Below are positions 35,602 through 48,755 of a DNA stretch of 64,000 nt, piece by piece. The translations under genes and the position numbers were made by a program. The DNA comes from Linum tenue (Eukaryota > Streptophyta > Magnoliopsida > Malpighiales > Linaceae): positions 5,968,909 through 6,032,908 of the forward strand of contig CAMGYJ010000007.1 in NCBI GenBank assembly GCA_946122785.1, given 5' to 3'. Each line of letters begins with the position of its first letter. The first letter of the stretch is position 1. The notes beneath the pieces are model-generated. The model ran no database searches. It was given only the letters and a program-made list of their open reading frames with translations, and was not told the origin of the DNA.

Positions 35602-38600
35602 TCAGACATTGGCAGGCGCATGGTTCGGCGACTCAAAGGATTCTTGCAATTCCTGATTGATCGGGAACATGTAGTTTTGTGCAAATTGTGCCATTAGCTG
35701 ATCGACTAGCACCAGGGCTACCATTGCTTCAACCATGGGAACCGCTGCATTAAACACATCATCCAATCACAGTAAACATCTTCTATCTTCTGGCATTTGC
35801 CGCATCAGATAACTCATGAGAAATGACAACTTTCTTATTGGATTTAGTGATTGTAGGTTCTACCTCTTGGGACGACACAAGGATCATGGCGGCCGCGAGC
35901 TATCAGCTCTGTTTCGTGTTTATCTCTCGTCACTGTATTCTGCTTCTTCTGCACGAGTAAGAATGTAATATGAAACCATGCTCGCAAATGGAGAGGCGAA
36001 GAACAACTCAATCCACAGTGATATGAAGAATAGCAGAAAGTTTGTTTCAAATGGAACTCGTATCGACATGTTTCGAGCAGGGTTGAGGCACAGAAACTTA
36101 CGGTGATGGTTGATGTGGGCTTGAAACCAATTCTCATGTGTATGATTTCACCATTTGATATTCCTCCCTGCATGCCACCACCATTGAGAAGTGTCAGCGA
36201 CCATAATTTCTCTGAAAAGTTGCCTCACGGAAGAATTATGGCATAGAGCGAACCTGTATCCCACCCGAACGGTTTGTTCTAGTCCTTATTTTACCATCTT
36301 CAGTCATGTAAAATTCATCATTATGTTCACTACCTGTTAGATATGTACCTGCAGCATAATTATGACAGTAGCAGTATCAGAATCCAGTTTATAGTTACCA
36401 AAACCAATATAGAACCAACAGTGTCTGAAAGTTCTCAACCTGCAAACCCGCTGCCAAATTCAAAGCCTTTTGTTGCTGGTAGTGACATTGCAGCTTTAGC
36501 CAGCTCGGCTTCAAGTTTATCAAACACTGGTGATCCAAGCCCCTGGCACAAATATACAGCAAAGGGTTAATCCAGAACAGCCATTTAAAGGAAATCGTCA
36601 CAGATACAATAATGATATACTTACACGTGGTGCATTCCTCACAATACAAGTTACAACGCCACCGACTGAGTCTCCTTTCACTCTGACAGCATCAATCGCA
36701 GCGATCATCTTCTCAGCATACTCAGGATCTGGACATCTGACGATATTGCTCTCTATCTGTGAAATTTCAGGCATGAGATAATCTGGAATATGGCCATTCA
36801 CGAAGGGTGATTTTTTGTATGCATGGACATAAGAAAATTAGGCAAGCTTGAGCGTTCACGACCATCTAGAACATGGTTACTCAATATTACAGATGATGCA
36901 AAGTTCCCCCCATTTCATATGGCTCTTGTGGAGCTCATCAAAGAGGGCAGTCCAAGTTCAGATGGAACGGGTATCAATAGCACCCCCATCTCTTTCCTTC
37001 TAGGTTAAGGTGCAGTGTTTATAAGGCACACTATGACTAGTTCAGTTTCCCCTAATACTACAAGATATGAGTCTCTTTATTTGTCCCAATTGCTTTCATG
37101 TTTTACATTTTGCGTACTGACATTATCAATCTATATTGGACGAACTATGTAGAGAAACTGTGTGAGCTGTAAACTTTCTTTGCACCATATGATGTTTCTT
37201 TTCTGTTTTATTCTTTTTGATAAAATCTTCGACACTATGATGTGTGTGTTTATATATTTCTTATGAATTCCTTATTATGATGTTCACAGCATTTGTGGAA
37301 GGCTGAAGCTTCTAACTAGCCTACTAGTTTATATGCACGTGGATGGCTTTGACTGATGGTACCTCTCAACTCAACATAACAAGAAGTTAGCATGTATTGT
37401 TTACCAAAAAAAATTCCAGCATTGAACACAAACTGTCACTTATTAAAATTACTGGACAACATGAATTTTCTTTTCTTATAAACGAGGCTAGCTTCAAGGT
37501 GAAAAGGTTCAAATTCCAAGTACAAAATATCAACAGATTCGGGAAAGTAACAGGAATTTATACCTGATCGAGTGTCAGTGACTCATGATCAACCACACCC
37601 TCAGGTAGAACAACTTTGTGCACTTGAGAAACATATGCAAAAACCTGGATAAGAGATAAATGAACAATAGAGAGAAGTCACTTAACAATGAGATTTTTTA
37701 ATTCGGTAAAGCAAATGTGATGCATAAAAAATGGAACTTCAACAAGCTCTCGTAAGGTTGCATGACAGGTCGAAATAAACCGGACCAAGAATTGGAAAAA
37801 AAAGTATGATGTAACCAATTTTCAAACAAACTACTCAACAGGAGCTGATAAAGCGACCATGAGAATAAAAAGAAAAAAACTGTACTGAACCACATATGTT
37901 GACTAACTATGGAAAAATCTAAAGTCTTAACTGACAACGAAGATAATAATTTGCATAAACTTATCGCAGCTTCCTACATGACTGAAAAAATATTGCATTA
38001 AGCTGTCACAGGTACCCAAACTTCCAAAACTGGTCCTTAACTTGTCGCAGTTTCATAAGTGACTGAATAAAATCTCACATAATTGCATCAAACAAATCAA
38101 ATGTCAAGTTTGCTGACAAACCTCTTCTCGTATTAAATTATGTCAGATAGATACTCTGAAAACCTTTGAATCCTTATGAGTAGGTTTAAGCACATCAGTT
38201 AATCCAACCTAACACACCTCAGTTCCAGCAAATTGCTTGAGAATCTTTTTCGCAACAGCTCCAGCTGCAACTCTTCCAATTGTTTCTCTTGCAGAGGATC
38301 TACCACCACCCTAGATCAGTGGACAAAGTAAAAATTTAAAACGGACAAAGTTCTTAATTTCCTTGTCACAGCACAAACCAGTAAATATAATATGCATTAC
38401 CTGCACTGATCTGACACCATATTTCATGTCATAAGTTGCGTCGGCATGAGAAGGCCTATAAGCCAAAGACATTTCCTTGTAATCCTGAAAACACATGAAA
38501 AAGTAACTAAAAATATCAGAACCAAGAAAAAGATAACCAATAACTGTCCAGCCTTCAGCGTGTCACATTCCCCTAGGCAATTAGATGATTCATATCAAGC

Positions 38601-40664
38601 ACAACAGCTCGTGATATATAATGCGCCAAGAAAAAACTAAACTAAACTATTTGTCCATGGCAAAGCAAAAGCATTATCATGCCCATAGGTAAAACAGTAT
38701 CTCGGGACACAGAGAACAACATACAATGTACCACAACAAAAGAAGCGGTTATTGCCTGCCATCTAACTTACTGGAACAAAATCACAATAGGACAGGTAAC
38801 CCTTTCAGACACTATTGAGGATTACCAAAAGGAAATAATGCATGTATAGCCGACCAGAGAAATGAGGTACAATGTGACATACAGGTGAAGAAACCATGTT
38901 AACCATCAACTGAAGCTATATGCTAAATAAGTAGGATCTCCAGGGGTGCCACAGCCCTTCAACATTGTATTAATAATTGAAACTCACACAAACAAACAAA
39001 GAATGATATGCTAATGAGTATTAAGATTTTTAGTCTCGCAGCAGATACTTACATGACCTCTTTGGTCGGTATTCGGTACAAACACATGAATCGGCGTTCC
39101 AGTTGTAAAACCTGTATGTATTCCTTGTCAGTTGTTTGAAAGACAATATATGCCACAATATGGCGCTACTAAAGAAAATACTGCAAGCAAATTATGAACA
39201 TAAGGCAAATCTCAACCTTCAGCAACACCAGAAGATATTGTGCATGTATCAGTCTCTTTCCTGGGGGTGGTAATTCGGCTCTGACCAGGCCTCCTATACG
39301 AAGATAACAGTAACCAATGGGGTAAGAGCCCTAGGATGATACAATAAAAGCAGATATGTCGACTAGCTAAGGAGAAACTTTTTTATCGGGTAGCCAATAG
39401 CCCAATATAGTAGAAATGACTAATGAGATTAAGCAATCACACAAGTTTGCAAGAAGCTTTTGCCAGGCTAGAAGAATGTATCTACATAACACAAATGGAG
39501 CATTACCTTCTATCAAGATCCACTTGCATATCAGCTTCAGAGAGGGGTAGCCTAGGGGGGCATCCATCAATTATACATCCAACACCACCACCATGAGATT
39601 CTCCAAATGTGGAAACACGGAAGTGATTGCCGTATATACTCCCAGCTGCATTTACCTCTGTTGATCACCGTGCACGAAAGTCAAGTCAGAGTTGGAATCT
39701 TTTGGTATCCTAAAATTCACGAGGCCATTCATAGAAAACTTTGGATATTAAAAGTGCCCACTTTTAGCTATAGCCAATAATACTAAGCAGAAAGCTGCAA
39801 TCCTAATTTAAATGTTTCACCAGAAACAGCAATTGTTCAAACTTCATAGTAGCTATACAATGCCCAACATATAGTGGCTGCATCTCTAGCGTCTCTTAAA
39901 CAAGCAAGCATTTCTCAAGAACCTTAGCGGAAACTACATTCCTTCTAGTTTGAATTCATACGCAAATGAAAAGGCTACAGAATACAAATGGGGGAAAAAA
40001 ACAGAGAGCACAAGAGGGGGCAGTAGCAAGCAAGAAGAAAACAAAAGGTAGAAGACAAGCGATATGCTTGTTGTTACTAATACTGAAAGTGCAACCTTGA
40101 ATTCTCATGCTTTAAAACTAGTGAATCGATATCACATCCTCAACCATGAATGAACTAGCTACGGGGCTTGCACTGATCCTCAACCAGTTGCTCGTGACTG
40201 AAATGGGAAAGGGCGAGCCACTGTAACCATGAATCATCGCTCCCAGAATTCAACAACCAGCGAACTGGAATTCGTGCCTAGGCAACCCAATAGTGACAAA
40301 CCCATTTGCAATGCCAGAGACAATTCTCTCACACGCTCATCCGGAAATCAACAACTACCGTTGACGAAATCGTTTTCCGGCGGGATTTACTCTCAAAAGA
40401 AGTATAGAAAACCTCAGATACAACAATTTCGACAATCTCCTATCCGGAATTCGCAAGTAGAGCAGAGCAATTGAAGGAAAAATAAGCAAGAGAGAGAGAG
40501 AGCGCGAGAGACTAACGGAGCTTCCTCAGAGTGCGAGGTCCAACAGAGATTTGAACGGTGGAGACGGAGAGCTTCCCGAGATCGGAGGAAGCGAGGCCAT
40601 CGAGTCTCGAAGCGCCGAGGAACTGCTTAGAAGCGAGGGAAGAAGAAGAAGAAGCAGAAGCCAT
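35602..40664 (-). CDS. CS: Chorismate synthase, plastidic
   Basis: Catalyses the last shikimate-pathway step: EPSP to chorismate plus phosphate, with reduced FMN, in plastids. Thirteen exons (5' to 3'): 40664-40517, 39645-39507, 39293-39217, 39111-39053, 38484-38401, 38310-38218, 37644-37564, 36756-36625, 36542-36440, 36348-36254, 36167-36102, 35948-35864 and 35744-35602, all GT-AG; 1305 nt, 434 residues with no interruption. Exon 1 ([20 protein letters not shown]) is a Ser-rich transit peptide. Family signatures: GESHGGGVG near residue 64, [14 protein letters not shown] near 95, and [20 protein letters not shown] at 170-189. [20 protein letters not shown] and [20 protein letters not shown] follow. 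The stop is TGA at 35604-35602. Full family length. It lies downstream of the broken aminodeoxychorismate synthase gene on the same strand. Confidence 0.97.
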
Positions 40665-40924
40665 GAGCGGCAGTTGGAGCGGAAATGGACAAAATTGAAG
40701 GCCGAGAGGGGAGGAAGTTAGGTAGAGGAGAAGGTAGAGCCAGAGATCATAAAGCTCCGAAAATGGGGTTGGTAGATTGAATCTGTGGAGGAGAGAGCTC
40801 AGAATGAAGAAATGGAGCACTTCAAGTTTGGTTCAGAAGGAGTCGTCATTGGGGTTGTTGAGCTGAGTGGGGCTGCCGGGCAGAAACTCCTCACTACCCA
40901 CCTACCCCCAATTGAGCCTCTTAT

Positions 40925-40950
40925 ATCTTACTGAGTTTATAAAAAGTTAC
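40925..40950 (-). promoter_or_regulatory. Candidate TATA region of chorismate synthase
   Basis: Read on the minus strand, TTTTTATAAACTCAG lies about 270-285 bp upstream of the ATG at 40664. A second AT-rich motif, GATATAAGAGG, is nearer. A CT/GA-rich leader follows. Assignment is tentative. Confidence 0.35.
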
Positions 40951-40990
40951 GAGAATGATTGTAACGTCGGACTTTGAAAGCAAAATTTTT

Positions 40991-41305
40991 TACTTCAAAG
41001 AAGGTAATGTGGCACGCAACTTTCCTCGACATTCTAATTCATTCAATTTCGAACTATCACTTATCGATCACAAGAATACCAACTAACCGACTACAAACTT
41101 TCATGAATGGCACAAACATACGGTAAAACAGTTCGTACACAAAAAAAATTTACTTCGAAGAAGGTAATGTAACACACAACTTTCCTCGACATTTTAATTC
41201 ATTCAATTTTCGAACTATCGCGTATCGATCTCAAGGATACCAACTAACCGACTACAAACTTTCATGAATGGCACAAACATATGGTAAAACAGTTTGTTAT
41301 ATGAA
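40991..41305. repeat. Two-copy tandem repeat, 160-bp period, between CS and ADCS
   Basis: ACTTCAAAGAAGGTAATGTG at 40992 recurs as ACTTCGAAGAAGGTAATGTA at 41152. Similarity continues through CTTTCCTCGACATT, CCAACTAACCGACTACAAAC and GGTAAAACAGTT. It fills most of the spacer upstream of chorismate synthase and downstream of the aminodeoxychorismate synthase stop. Confidence 0.88.
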
Positions 41306-41469
41306 TGCCTATGGCTTTATGTGTTTGCAGTGCCTCTCGGAAAAGGGGGGAAAACGTGTTGCTATGTTGCTGTAATCAATGGTTGTAACGGGTGAAAATG
41401 AATGGTGACAGAAAAAAGGGTGGAAAGCAAAAGAGCAGGGTACAAGAACAAGTGTTGGTGGCAGTGTGT

Positions 41470-44400
41470 TCACTGTTCAAACTCGACCACAGCCCTAGCG
41501 GGTGCTCGAGGTTTCAGCAACATCTCGTCATACTCGTCTTCAGGATTCGACAGAGCAACAATGGCTCCCCCTGCTCCTATTGAAGCTTCGCCTTCGTGTA
41601 TTACCACGGTTCTGATCACGATGTTCAGATCAAACGTCTGGTTGTAACTGAAATACCCGATAGAACCGGAGTAGATTCCACGAGAACAGCTTTCCAGACC
41701 GTCCAGAATCTCCATCGATCTCAACTTCGGGGCACCTGTCATCGACCCTCCTGGAAATGCAGCTTTGACACAATCTATTGTGCTCACATTTGACTTCTTC
41801 TGGCCTCGAATCGTGCTGACCATTGTGTGAACGGTCGAATATGATTCCACGTCCATGAGTCGTGGAACGTGGACGGAGCCAGGCTCGCAGACACGGCCTA
41901 GATCGTTCCTTAGAAGATCCACGATCATAAGGTTCTCAGCCTGATCCTTTTCACTGTTAGCGAATAGCGAGAAGGAAAAAAGGGTCAGTCAAATGAGCCA
42001 GTTGAGAAGCAGCAGAGAGGATACCTAACAGACAAACCAGAAGAGTCTTAATAATATACCTATATTGGAGTTGAAGCTTAAGTTGTTCATCTTGTTCCTT
42101 TGTTGTGCCACGAGCTATCGTGCCTTTGATGGGCTTTGCTTCAAGTACACCATCTCTGTCCAAGCGAAGGAACCTTTCTGGTGAAGAACAGCAGACGGAC
42201 AGGTCTTCACTCGAGAAATTAAGCCATGCAGCATATGGTGCAGGGTTTTTCTCTCTCAGGTGAAGGTAAAGGCCTAAGGAATCTATATCTCCTACTCTTT
42301 TCCTTAACTGAGAAGTGAAACATAACTCGTAGCTCTCACCATCTTTGATGTAATCCAGACACTTCTCAACATCTTCGATATACTGCGTTCTAGATTTCTC
42401 GGCACAAAAACTTGCCTCGACCGCTGTAAATGTGGTACAAGACTGTGGGATCTCGTCATTTAAGCCAGTAGCTGCAACAGTAGGGTGTAAATGGAGGAGC
42501 TTGCTTTGAGTATCCTCCAACCATTCTGAGCTGCTTTTGCCTACCTCATGTACCGACATTATGTACACGTCGTCTGTACTATGATCAATGACTACAAAGC
42601 TGTCAGCAAAGAAAAAACAGGCATCTGGTGTGGAAGATTCATGTCGGTTGGATTGCCTGCTGCATTCAACTTTGAGGCCATAACTGTGAAGAACAGAAAC
42701 TCAACATAAGATGGTTGATGGATCATTAAGTTTTGCCAGGTCTTGTTTATTCTGAATGAAAGGTATCACTCTAACAGAAAGTTTAAATCGCTTTAACGAA
42801 ACCCCGCGTCTAAGTGACTAATCGCTGAATTATGAAAAACATTGTAGTTTACTAAGGCACAATCAAGTGATGTGATATCAAAGACGGCTTCCAATAGATT
42901 TGTTCATCGATTTCTATAGCCAGAATACCCCATCAAGGGAATCCAAAAGGTCAAACAGAAGGTAAGCTTACCCAATTTAACCAACGTATCCACCGTAAAA
43001 TTCGAAAGGTAGTCCCTCAAAATCTTTTTCATCATAATCATATGATTGGAGCTCCTGGCAGAAAGATCAGGCAGCTAGAGGAGTATCAGACTAGATTCTT
43101 AAGTACTATTGAATTTTCACTGATGCCGAGATAAAACTGCTAATCACAATATGCCTGGTTTCTGGTAAATACTTAAAACTTGAAATGGAGAGAAATGTTC
43201 TTGACTTCCCCACCCACTAAGAAACAAGAATAAGCTTATTACGGAAAGGGGTGCGTGCCATACAAGCCCTGAATAGTCACAAACAGAGAAAAGTCTGATA
43301 AAGCAAATACCTTATTTAAGAAATCAAGAAAGCCTTTCTCCAAAAATATGCTTGTTGTAGACCCTTGAGAATCTTCAATTGATAAGTAACCTCCACTTTT
43401 AGAAGGCCTATCACTTCAGTATAAAATGATACAAGAAGGGAACAGTATATTTTGAAGCTTAGTAAACGGAAACAAAACTGCAGAAAAGTGATGAATGCTT
43501 AATTGGTTATCCAGTTTAATAAAACGAACCTCTGATCCAACAACTTGAATGTCATTTGCTTCCAAAGTGATCCACCTACACCTCCCATGAAAGAAAACCG
43601 TGCTCGGTTCTGAATATCTCCAGAAGCAGAAAAGGATATGTCAGCTAGAAGTATCCATAACAAGGATAAACAAACGCAGGCACCAGGAAGAGCTGGTTTG
43701 CCAGACAGATGATTAAAATAATACCTTTTCTACTGACGAACTGTCTAACCAAAATGTATTCTTCCCTTCAAGCTTGCCATAAAGTCCAGAAAGTATATTT
43801 TTTGCCCCACCAACGCGTGCAGCTAATTTATCCAATTTTCTCCATTCCAGCTTCAGATGTTTACTGATAAATGCTGGCCTACTAGACATTCCAGCACAGT
43901 TGTCATCTGCGTCGCCTTTTAAATCTTTTCTTAAAGAAGCACCTCCAAATGCTCCAACGCTTGCATTACATAGCACCTGCCAGCTCCTAGGAACTTTAAA
44001 TAGTGGAGTAGCATCTGGCACCTGCATACGTGCTAAGAAAGGTTTACCACTTAGAGACGGCCATACATCCTCCAAAACTAATAACACAAACTAACTTTTG
44101 CATGGTTTAATGGATATTGAAAATGGGTTTCCATTAATTAATCAAAGAAGATATTCCGTACAAGGCAACTAACAATGAAAGGCCGTGTAGTAACTCTGGT
44201 TTACCAGTGTAACGAGTTCTATGCCCATTCATAGATGCTGACTTCAATTTCTGCCAATAATTATCGGTGATCTCTCTAAAGTTCTCAAAAATCTGTCTAC
44301 CGTGACACGTTGCAATGCTCTCGGGATGGAACTGTCATTTCAAGGAATCGAACATTTAGGGGAAAATGAGAGCAAACTGGGACAAACAGGAAAATACAAA

Positions 44401-46741
44401 CTACTGGAATAGCCAACCTAACCTGCAATCCGTAATGAGGCCAAGTAGTATGCCTAATGCCCATGATAACTTGTTTCCTTCGCATTTCATATGTGTGATT
44501 AAAAGTCCAAGAGCTCATATCTTGCGATGCTGGTGGTAGATTATGATAACCATCATCATGCTTAATCTGGTGGCCAAAATCACGAGGAAGGGCACTCGAG
44601 CTATGTGTTTCAAGGAAAGAATGGGTCCCACTGGAAGTAGTCCACGCAGTTGGTATGAGTTCCTTTGGTAGAGATTCTGCATCAATAACAAGAGAATGAT
44701 AACGTACCACCTGAAATATTAGGACAGAATTTCAATAGTCTTGCAGTCTAAAGAGTTCTGTGCTAATCAGTACATAGTTTTTGGTCTGTGTCAAAATTAT
44801 GATCATCGCAGTGGAGGTCATTAGTACGTTGAAGCCACACAAAAAAACTAAGACAATACTAACCTTGAAGCCAGATTTTGTGCCAGAAGGTACATTCTTA
44901 AACAATCTGCACCCATCGTGTTCAATCTCACTGCAATGAGCAAAACAAGTACTAAGAACACAAGTGGGAACTTTACATCTACAGTCCTAGTGCAATACAA
45001 TGATATGAAAATGGTTCTGTTCAATTGTATAATTCTAGGAGTGCATTTCACATACCTCAAGCGTCCATAGAGGTGGCAATTTCAATCCAATCCACCAATC
45101 CAATCCATCAATCCATTAAAAATATCCACCTAATCCAATCCATTTAAATCCAATCCATTTGATCCAAATCCAATTGGATTGGTGGATTCATGGATTGGAT
45201 CCATGGATCATTGGCAAATTACGGTTTAGTACCTATAATTTTTATTTTTTACATTTTGGTACCTAAAATTTAATTTTTTATACGAAAATTATCATTGGAA
45301 AATTACGTTTTGGTACCTAAAATTTTTTATTGTGGCATTTTAGTACCTAAACTTTTTACATTTTACATATTGGTCCTTGGTTGAGGATGTCATTTGGATT
45401 CATGGATAATCCACCAATCCACTTGATCCAATCCATGAATCCACCAATCCATTAGATCCAATCCATTTGATCCATGGATCCACCAATCCAATCCACCAAT
45501 CCACCAATCCAATCCATTTGCCACCTCTAAGCGTCCATGTACTGGTTCTGTTGCATGTACAATGCGAGCTCCATGCACATAACCCATAGCCTATCGCGGG
45601 AAAATACTTTTAATCCAATGATAACAATACTTTCTTTATCAAAGGACAGCTAATTGCTTGTAAACATTGCAGATATCGTTTTGAAGGGAAAATAAAAAAT
45701 GCAGGGAAGCCACAATGAAGAAGGAACTTACCTGGTGACCAATACAAACACCAAGAACAGGAATATCCCTGCACTCAAGTAGCAAGCGAAGACATAGCCC
45801 TGTAAGATCCAGAAGGATTTGGCAAGGTAATCACATACACCTCTTCAAATAAGAAACAAAAAGCAGATCAAGCAATATCCAAAAAGTAGTCTCCAAGTTC
45901 GATTGAAATCTCTTATCATGGAAAAATAAGCTCAAATTCCGCTTAGCATGAATTACACATATATGCTCAAACTTCTACAGCATACTAGCAAGGATAAAAT
46001 CCTGATATTCATTAACATTTTGTTGTTTGATTCTCACACTTGACTGTTTTACTCTATAAAGGTGCAAGTCTGTAAACATGAATTCACTACAGACAGAGCC
46101 GTACCTATATCAGCTGCACATGTCGGAGTCCCGGGTCCAGGTGATATGACAATATTGTCACATGCTTTTTCTTTATACAAATTATGCATGGCACAGTTGT
46201 TCCCAAGTCCATTCGTCATTTCGAATCACCACAGGAGGGGCTGATGTTTCGATGCCCAGAAATACAGGAAAAAGGGCAAAGATTCAGCGCATAATGTATC
46301 CAGCAAATCCAATAAACTAGCATACACACGACAAGAAAACCAATGCCATGGTAACCAAAACGCTGAATGTGAGTAGACTGAAATTTAGAACATGAAATCC
46401 ATCCATACCCCCATTGACAACGGACAGCTCTTGGTATATATTGTAGGTATAACTATCATAGTTGTCAATCAATAGTGTCACGAATTCCACTTCTCGAATA
46501 GGCTCCTGCAGCTGTTTCTCCCCAATGAAAGACGCCTGCAAGCGCCCAGGAACGGCCTGGCTAGCTACCACCAACTTCTTACCATTTTGGTAAGATTCTC
46601 CAACACTTCATTCTTAGCAAAATAACCAACTTTCAGGAAGGGCTTGAACGCCCGCACCAAACTCCCATTGGCACACAACAGACCCTCGTGACAGGCGCTT
46701 TTGACATCTACAGAAGTCGACGAGCACACAGCCAAATTCAT
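41470..46741 (-). pseudogene. ADCS: Aminodeoxychorismate synthase (PabA-PabB fusion), disrupted
   Basis: Plastid enzyme making 4-amino-4-deoxychorismate from chorismate and glutamine, for p-aminobenzoate and folate. Thirteen exons: 46741-46409, 46240-46105, 45799-45732, 45590-45056, 44930-44864, 44710-44423, 44331-44205, 44077-43725, 43609-43530, 43407-43311, 43054-42972, 42683-42060 and 41953-41470. The amidotransferase half keeps [28 protein letters not shown] (nucleophile Cys) and FHPES. The PabB half keeps [45 protein letters not shown] and GSIGYFSYN. Four lesions: a frameshift between 46568 and 46607 in the transit-peptide region, a frameshift near 46182-46190 before CDNIVISPGPG, an hAT element inside exon 4 (45068-45529), and TAA at 42977-42979 in GGYVG-YIG. 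All introns are preserved, so this is a decayed original gene, not a retrocopy. Confidence 0.92.
45068..45529. mobile_element. hAT-type MITE D (CCAATCC arms) inside ADCS exon 4, 462 bp
   Basis: Ends are TAGAGGTGGCAAT on the left and TAGAGGTGGCAAA on the right (reverse complement), with a perfect 8-bp duplication AGCGTCCA (45060-45067 and 45530-45537). The arms are arrays of CCAATCC/GGATTGG. The centre has several copies of TTTGGTACCTAAA-like text. In the ADCS frame, translation enters the element and stops at TGA 45392-45390. The insertion lies 12 nt before the exon 4 donor. Confidence 0.93.
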
Positions 46742-47558
46742 TTCTTTCCCACTCGAATAAATCCTCAGCCGCTTCTGCAAAGGGGAATTCACCACGGATT
46801 CAAATTTACTATAGGCGCTTACACAAAATGAAAAATGAAAAAGCTACTTCAATAGCATAAGCGCACTTAAAAAGATATCTGAAGCCGACCCAGATAAGAA
46901 AACAACAAGAAGATCGCAACTTTCACTCAAATCCCAATCCAGATATAGCGAAAAGCATCTGGGGTGGTTCCGCAAATGACAAAAAAAAAGACCAAAAAAT
47001 TTGAAACGTAGCAAAAGAGAACGAATTCCAAACTGAAACTGCTGAAAGAAAAAGAAACAGATCTCGCAAGCAATGATTCTCCGTTCATGGAATGATGGAA
47101 ACATCAACACAGGGAGATGCATGGATTAGACGAGTGAGACAGTGACAGAGGTGCAGAGAGAGCCTTATCACCAGGAAAAAAAACAAAAGAGGGAAAAGGA
47201 TGAAAGAGTGACTGACGTACCTGAAAGTGGGGAAGAGGAAGGGCGGGACGCGAGTTGGAGGGAAATTGATTAGAACAACACAAATTGCAGAGTTGCTTGC
47301 TTTGCTCGCTGCGGCCGATTATGTGGAGCGGGAGCGGGCGGTGGCGGGTGAATCTACTGGCGAAGAAGGTGCACCAGACGGTGGGCCCCAGGAAAAGGAT
47401 GGCAGTTATCCGGATCCGGGTGGATGTGGGTGATGGACCGATGTGGCCCGTTGAAGTTGTGGGCCTCGACTTCCAGCCGCTGGTCTACCTGAGCCCTTTC
47501 CTCCATGGTCCGGGCCAGCTAGTCCGGTCCCATATAGAATTTGGCTGCATAGACCATA
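46742..47558. other. 5' flank of ADCS
   Basis: Contains the presumed leader and promoter of the minus-strand ADCS gene. A GC-rich plus-strand open frame at 47227-47433 has no recognised motif and is not called a gene. Confidence 0.45.
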
Positions 47559-47566
47559 GTATCGAA

Positions 47567-48360
47567 TAGGGATGGCAATCATACCCATGCCCATGGGTAT
47601 CTAACCGCCCCCGATCAAGTCAATGCGAAGATGGGTATCTAACCGCCCTCGATCCAGTCAACGCGTAAATCTTCGCATTGACCTGATATGGGGCGGGTAT
47701 GGGTAAAACCCGCAAAAAATTTTATGGATATGGGGCGGGTATGGTTTTAGCCTCCCCTGTCCCATACCCATACTCATACCCGCCCCATCAAAAATATTTC
47801 TCATATATGAAAAATATGTGAATCAATTTGCAACCTATCAATAATAGTGAGTATAACTCAAGAAAAATATATAGTAGAAATGCAATTGAGTGGCCACCCA
47901 AATCAAAAACTAACTTCTTTCTCTCAATTTTCCCTTCACTCTTTCACTTTTTAGTTTTTACCCTTTTAACAAAATTATGTTAGTTAAGTATTACTTAATT
48001 GATGTATTAGTGTAGAGAATAATGATTTGGATGACATTGTACTCTACTCTGATATGGATTAATGGACGCTTTAGGATAAAATGATTTGAATCGTATTAAA
48101 AATGATTGTCTCTTTGTCGGCTTCATGATATAGTTGGTGCGTTTAATGTTATAATTGAAAATCTACATGTACATATTCGGTATTATAATGCTGGATGTAC
48201 GGGCCGGGTATTACCCATGGGTACCCGAAACCCATGAGTATGGGGATGGGTTTGCAAAACCTTCCCCCACATGGGTATGGGTATGGGGGGGGTATGGGTA
48301 TAGATATTTGAAAGCGGGGATGAGGATGGTTTAGGCAAACCCGCCCCATTGCCATCCCTA
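47567..48360. mobile_element. hAT-type MITE E (GGGTATGG arms), 794 bp
   Basis: Both ends read TAGGGATGGCAAT inward, a perfect 13-bp inverted repeat, with a perfect 8-bp duplication GTATCGAA (47559-47566 and 48361-48368). The arms are rich in CCCATACCC/GGGTATGGG and GGGGCGGG motifs. The centre is AT-rich and non-coding. Confidence 0.94.
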
Positions 48361-48402
48361 GTATCGAATTATGTCCCTCGATTCTGAATTTAACCTAACA
48401 TA

Positions 48403-48755
48403 CCGTTTGGTATAAATTAAATGAATTCTATAAGTTTTGAGGAATTCATTTGGAAATGAAATATTTTTGTGTTGGTATTTAAAAAATTCATTTTCAATTC
48501 TAAATTTTGAATTCTACGGAATTGGAACTAGTTATAGCAATTCCGAGGAATTAAGATGGAATTTCAATGAATATTTTTTTTCCCGGAAATTAATAAGGGT
48601 GTAGTTGGAGAAACTTGGAATTTAATTTAATTCTAAACCTATGCCAAACATGGTTTTGAGGATTCAATTCCTATATTTATAAAGATTTAGATATGACATA
48701 CCAAATACAGGAATTCATTTAACAATGAATTCTCGATTCATTTGGTACCAAACGG
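48403..48755. mobile_element. Small TIR MITE, 353 bp
   Basis: Left CCGTTTGGTA and right TACCAAACGG are perfect 10-bp inverted repeats. The arms share GAATTC and ATTTGGAAATGAA-like motifs. Flanks AACATA and AACGTA are an imperfect duplication, so the superfamily is unclear. Confidence 0.6.

Noticed and set aside
46568..46607. Tiny intron in ADCS exon 1 (AATG|GTAAGAAG looks like a donor)
   Set aside because: The nearest acceptors would give an intron of about 40 nt in GC-rich coding text; related proteins are continuous here, so a frameshift is simpler.
47227..47433. GC-rich 68-codon plus-strand frame upstream of ADCS
   Set aside because: Low-complexity charged composition, no family motif, overlaps the ADCS promoter region.
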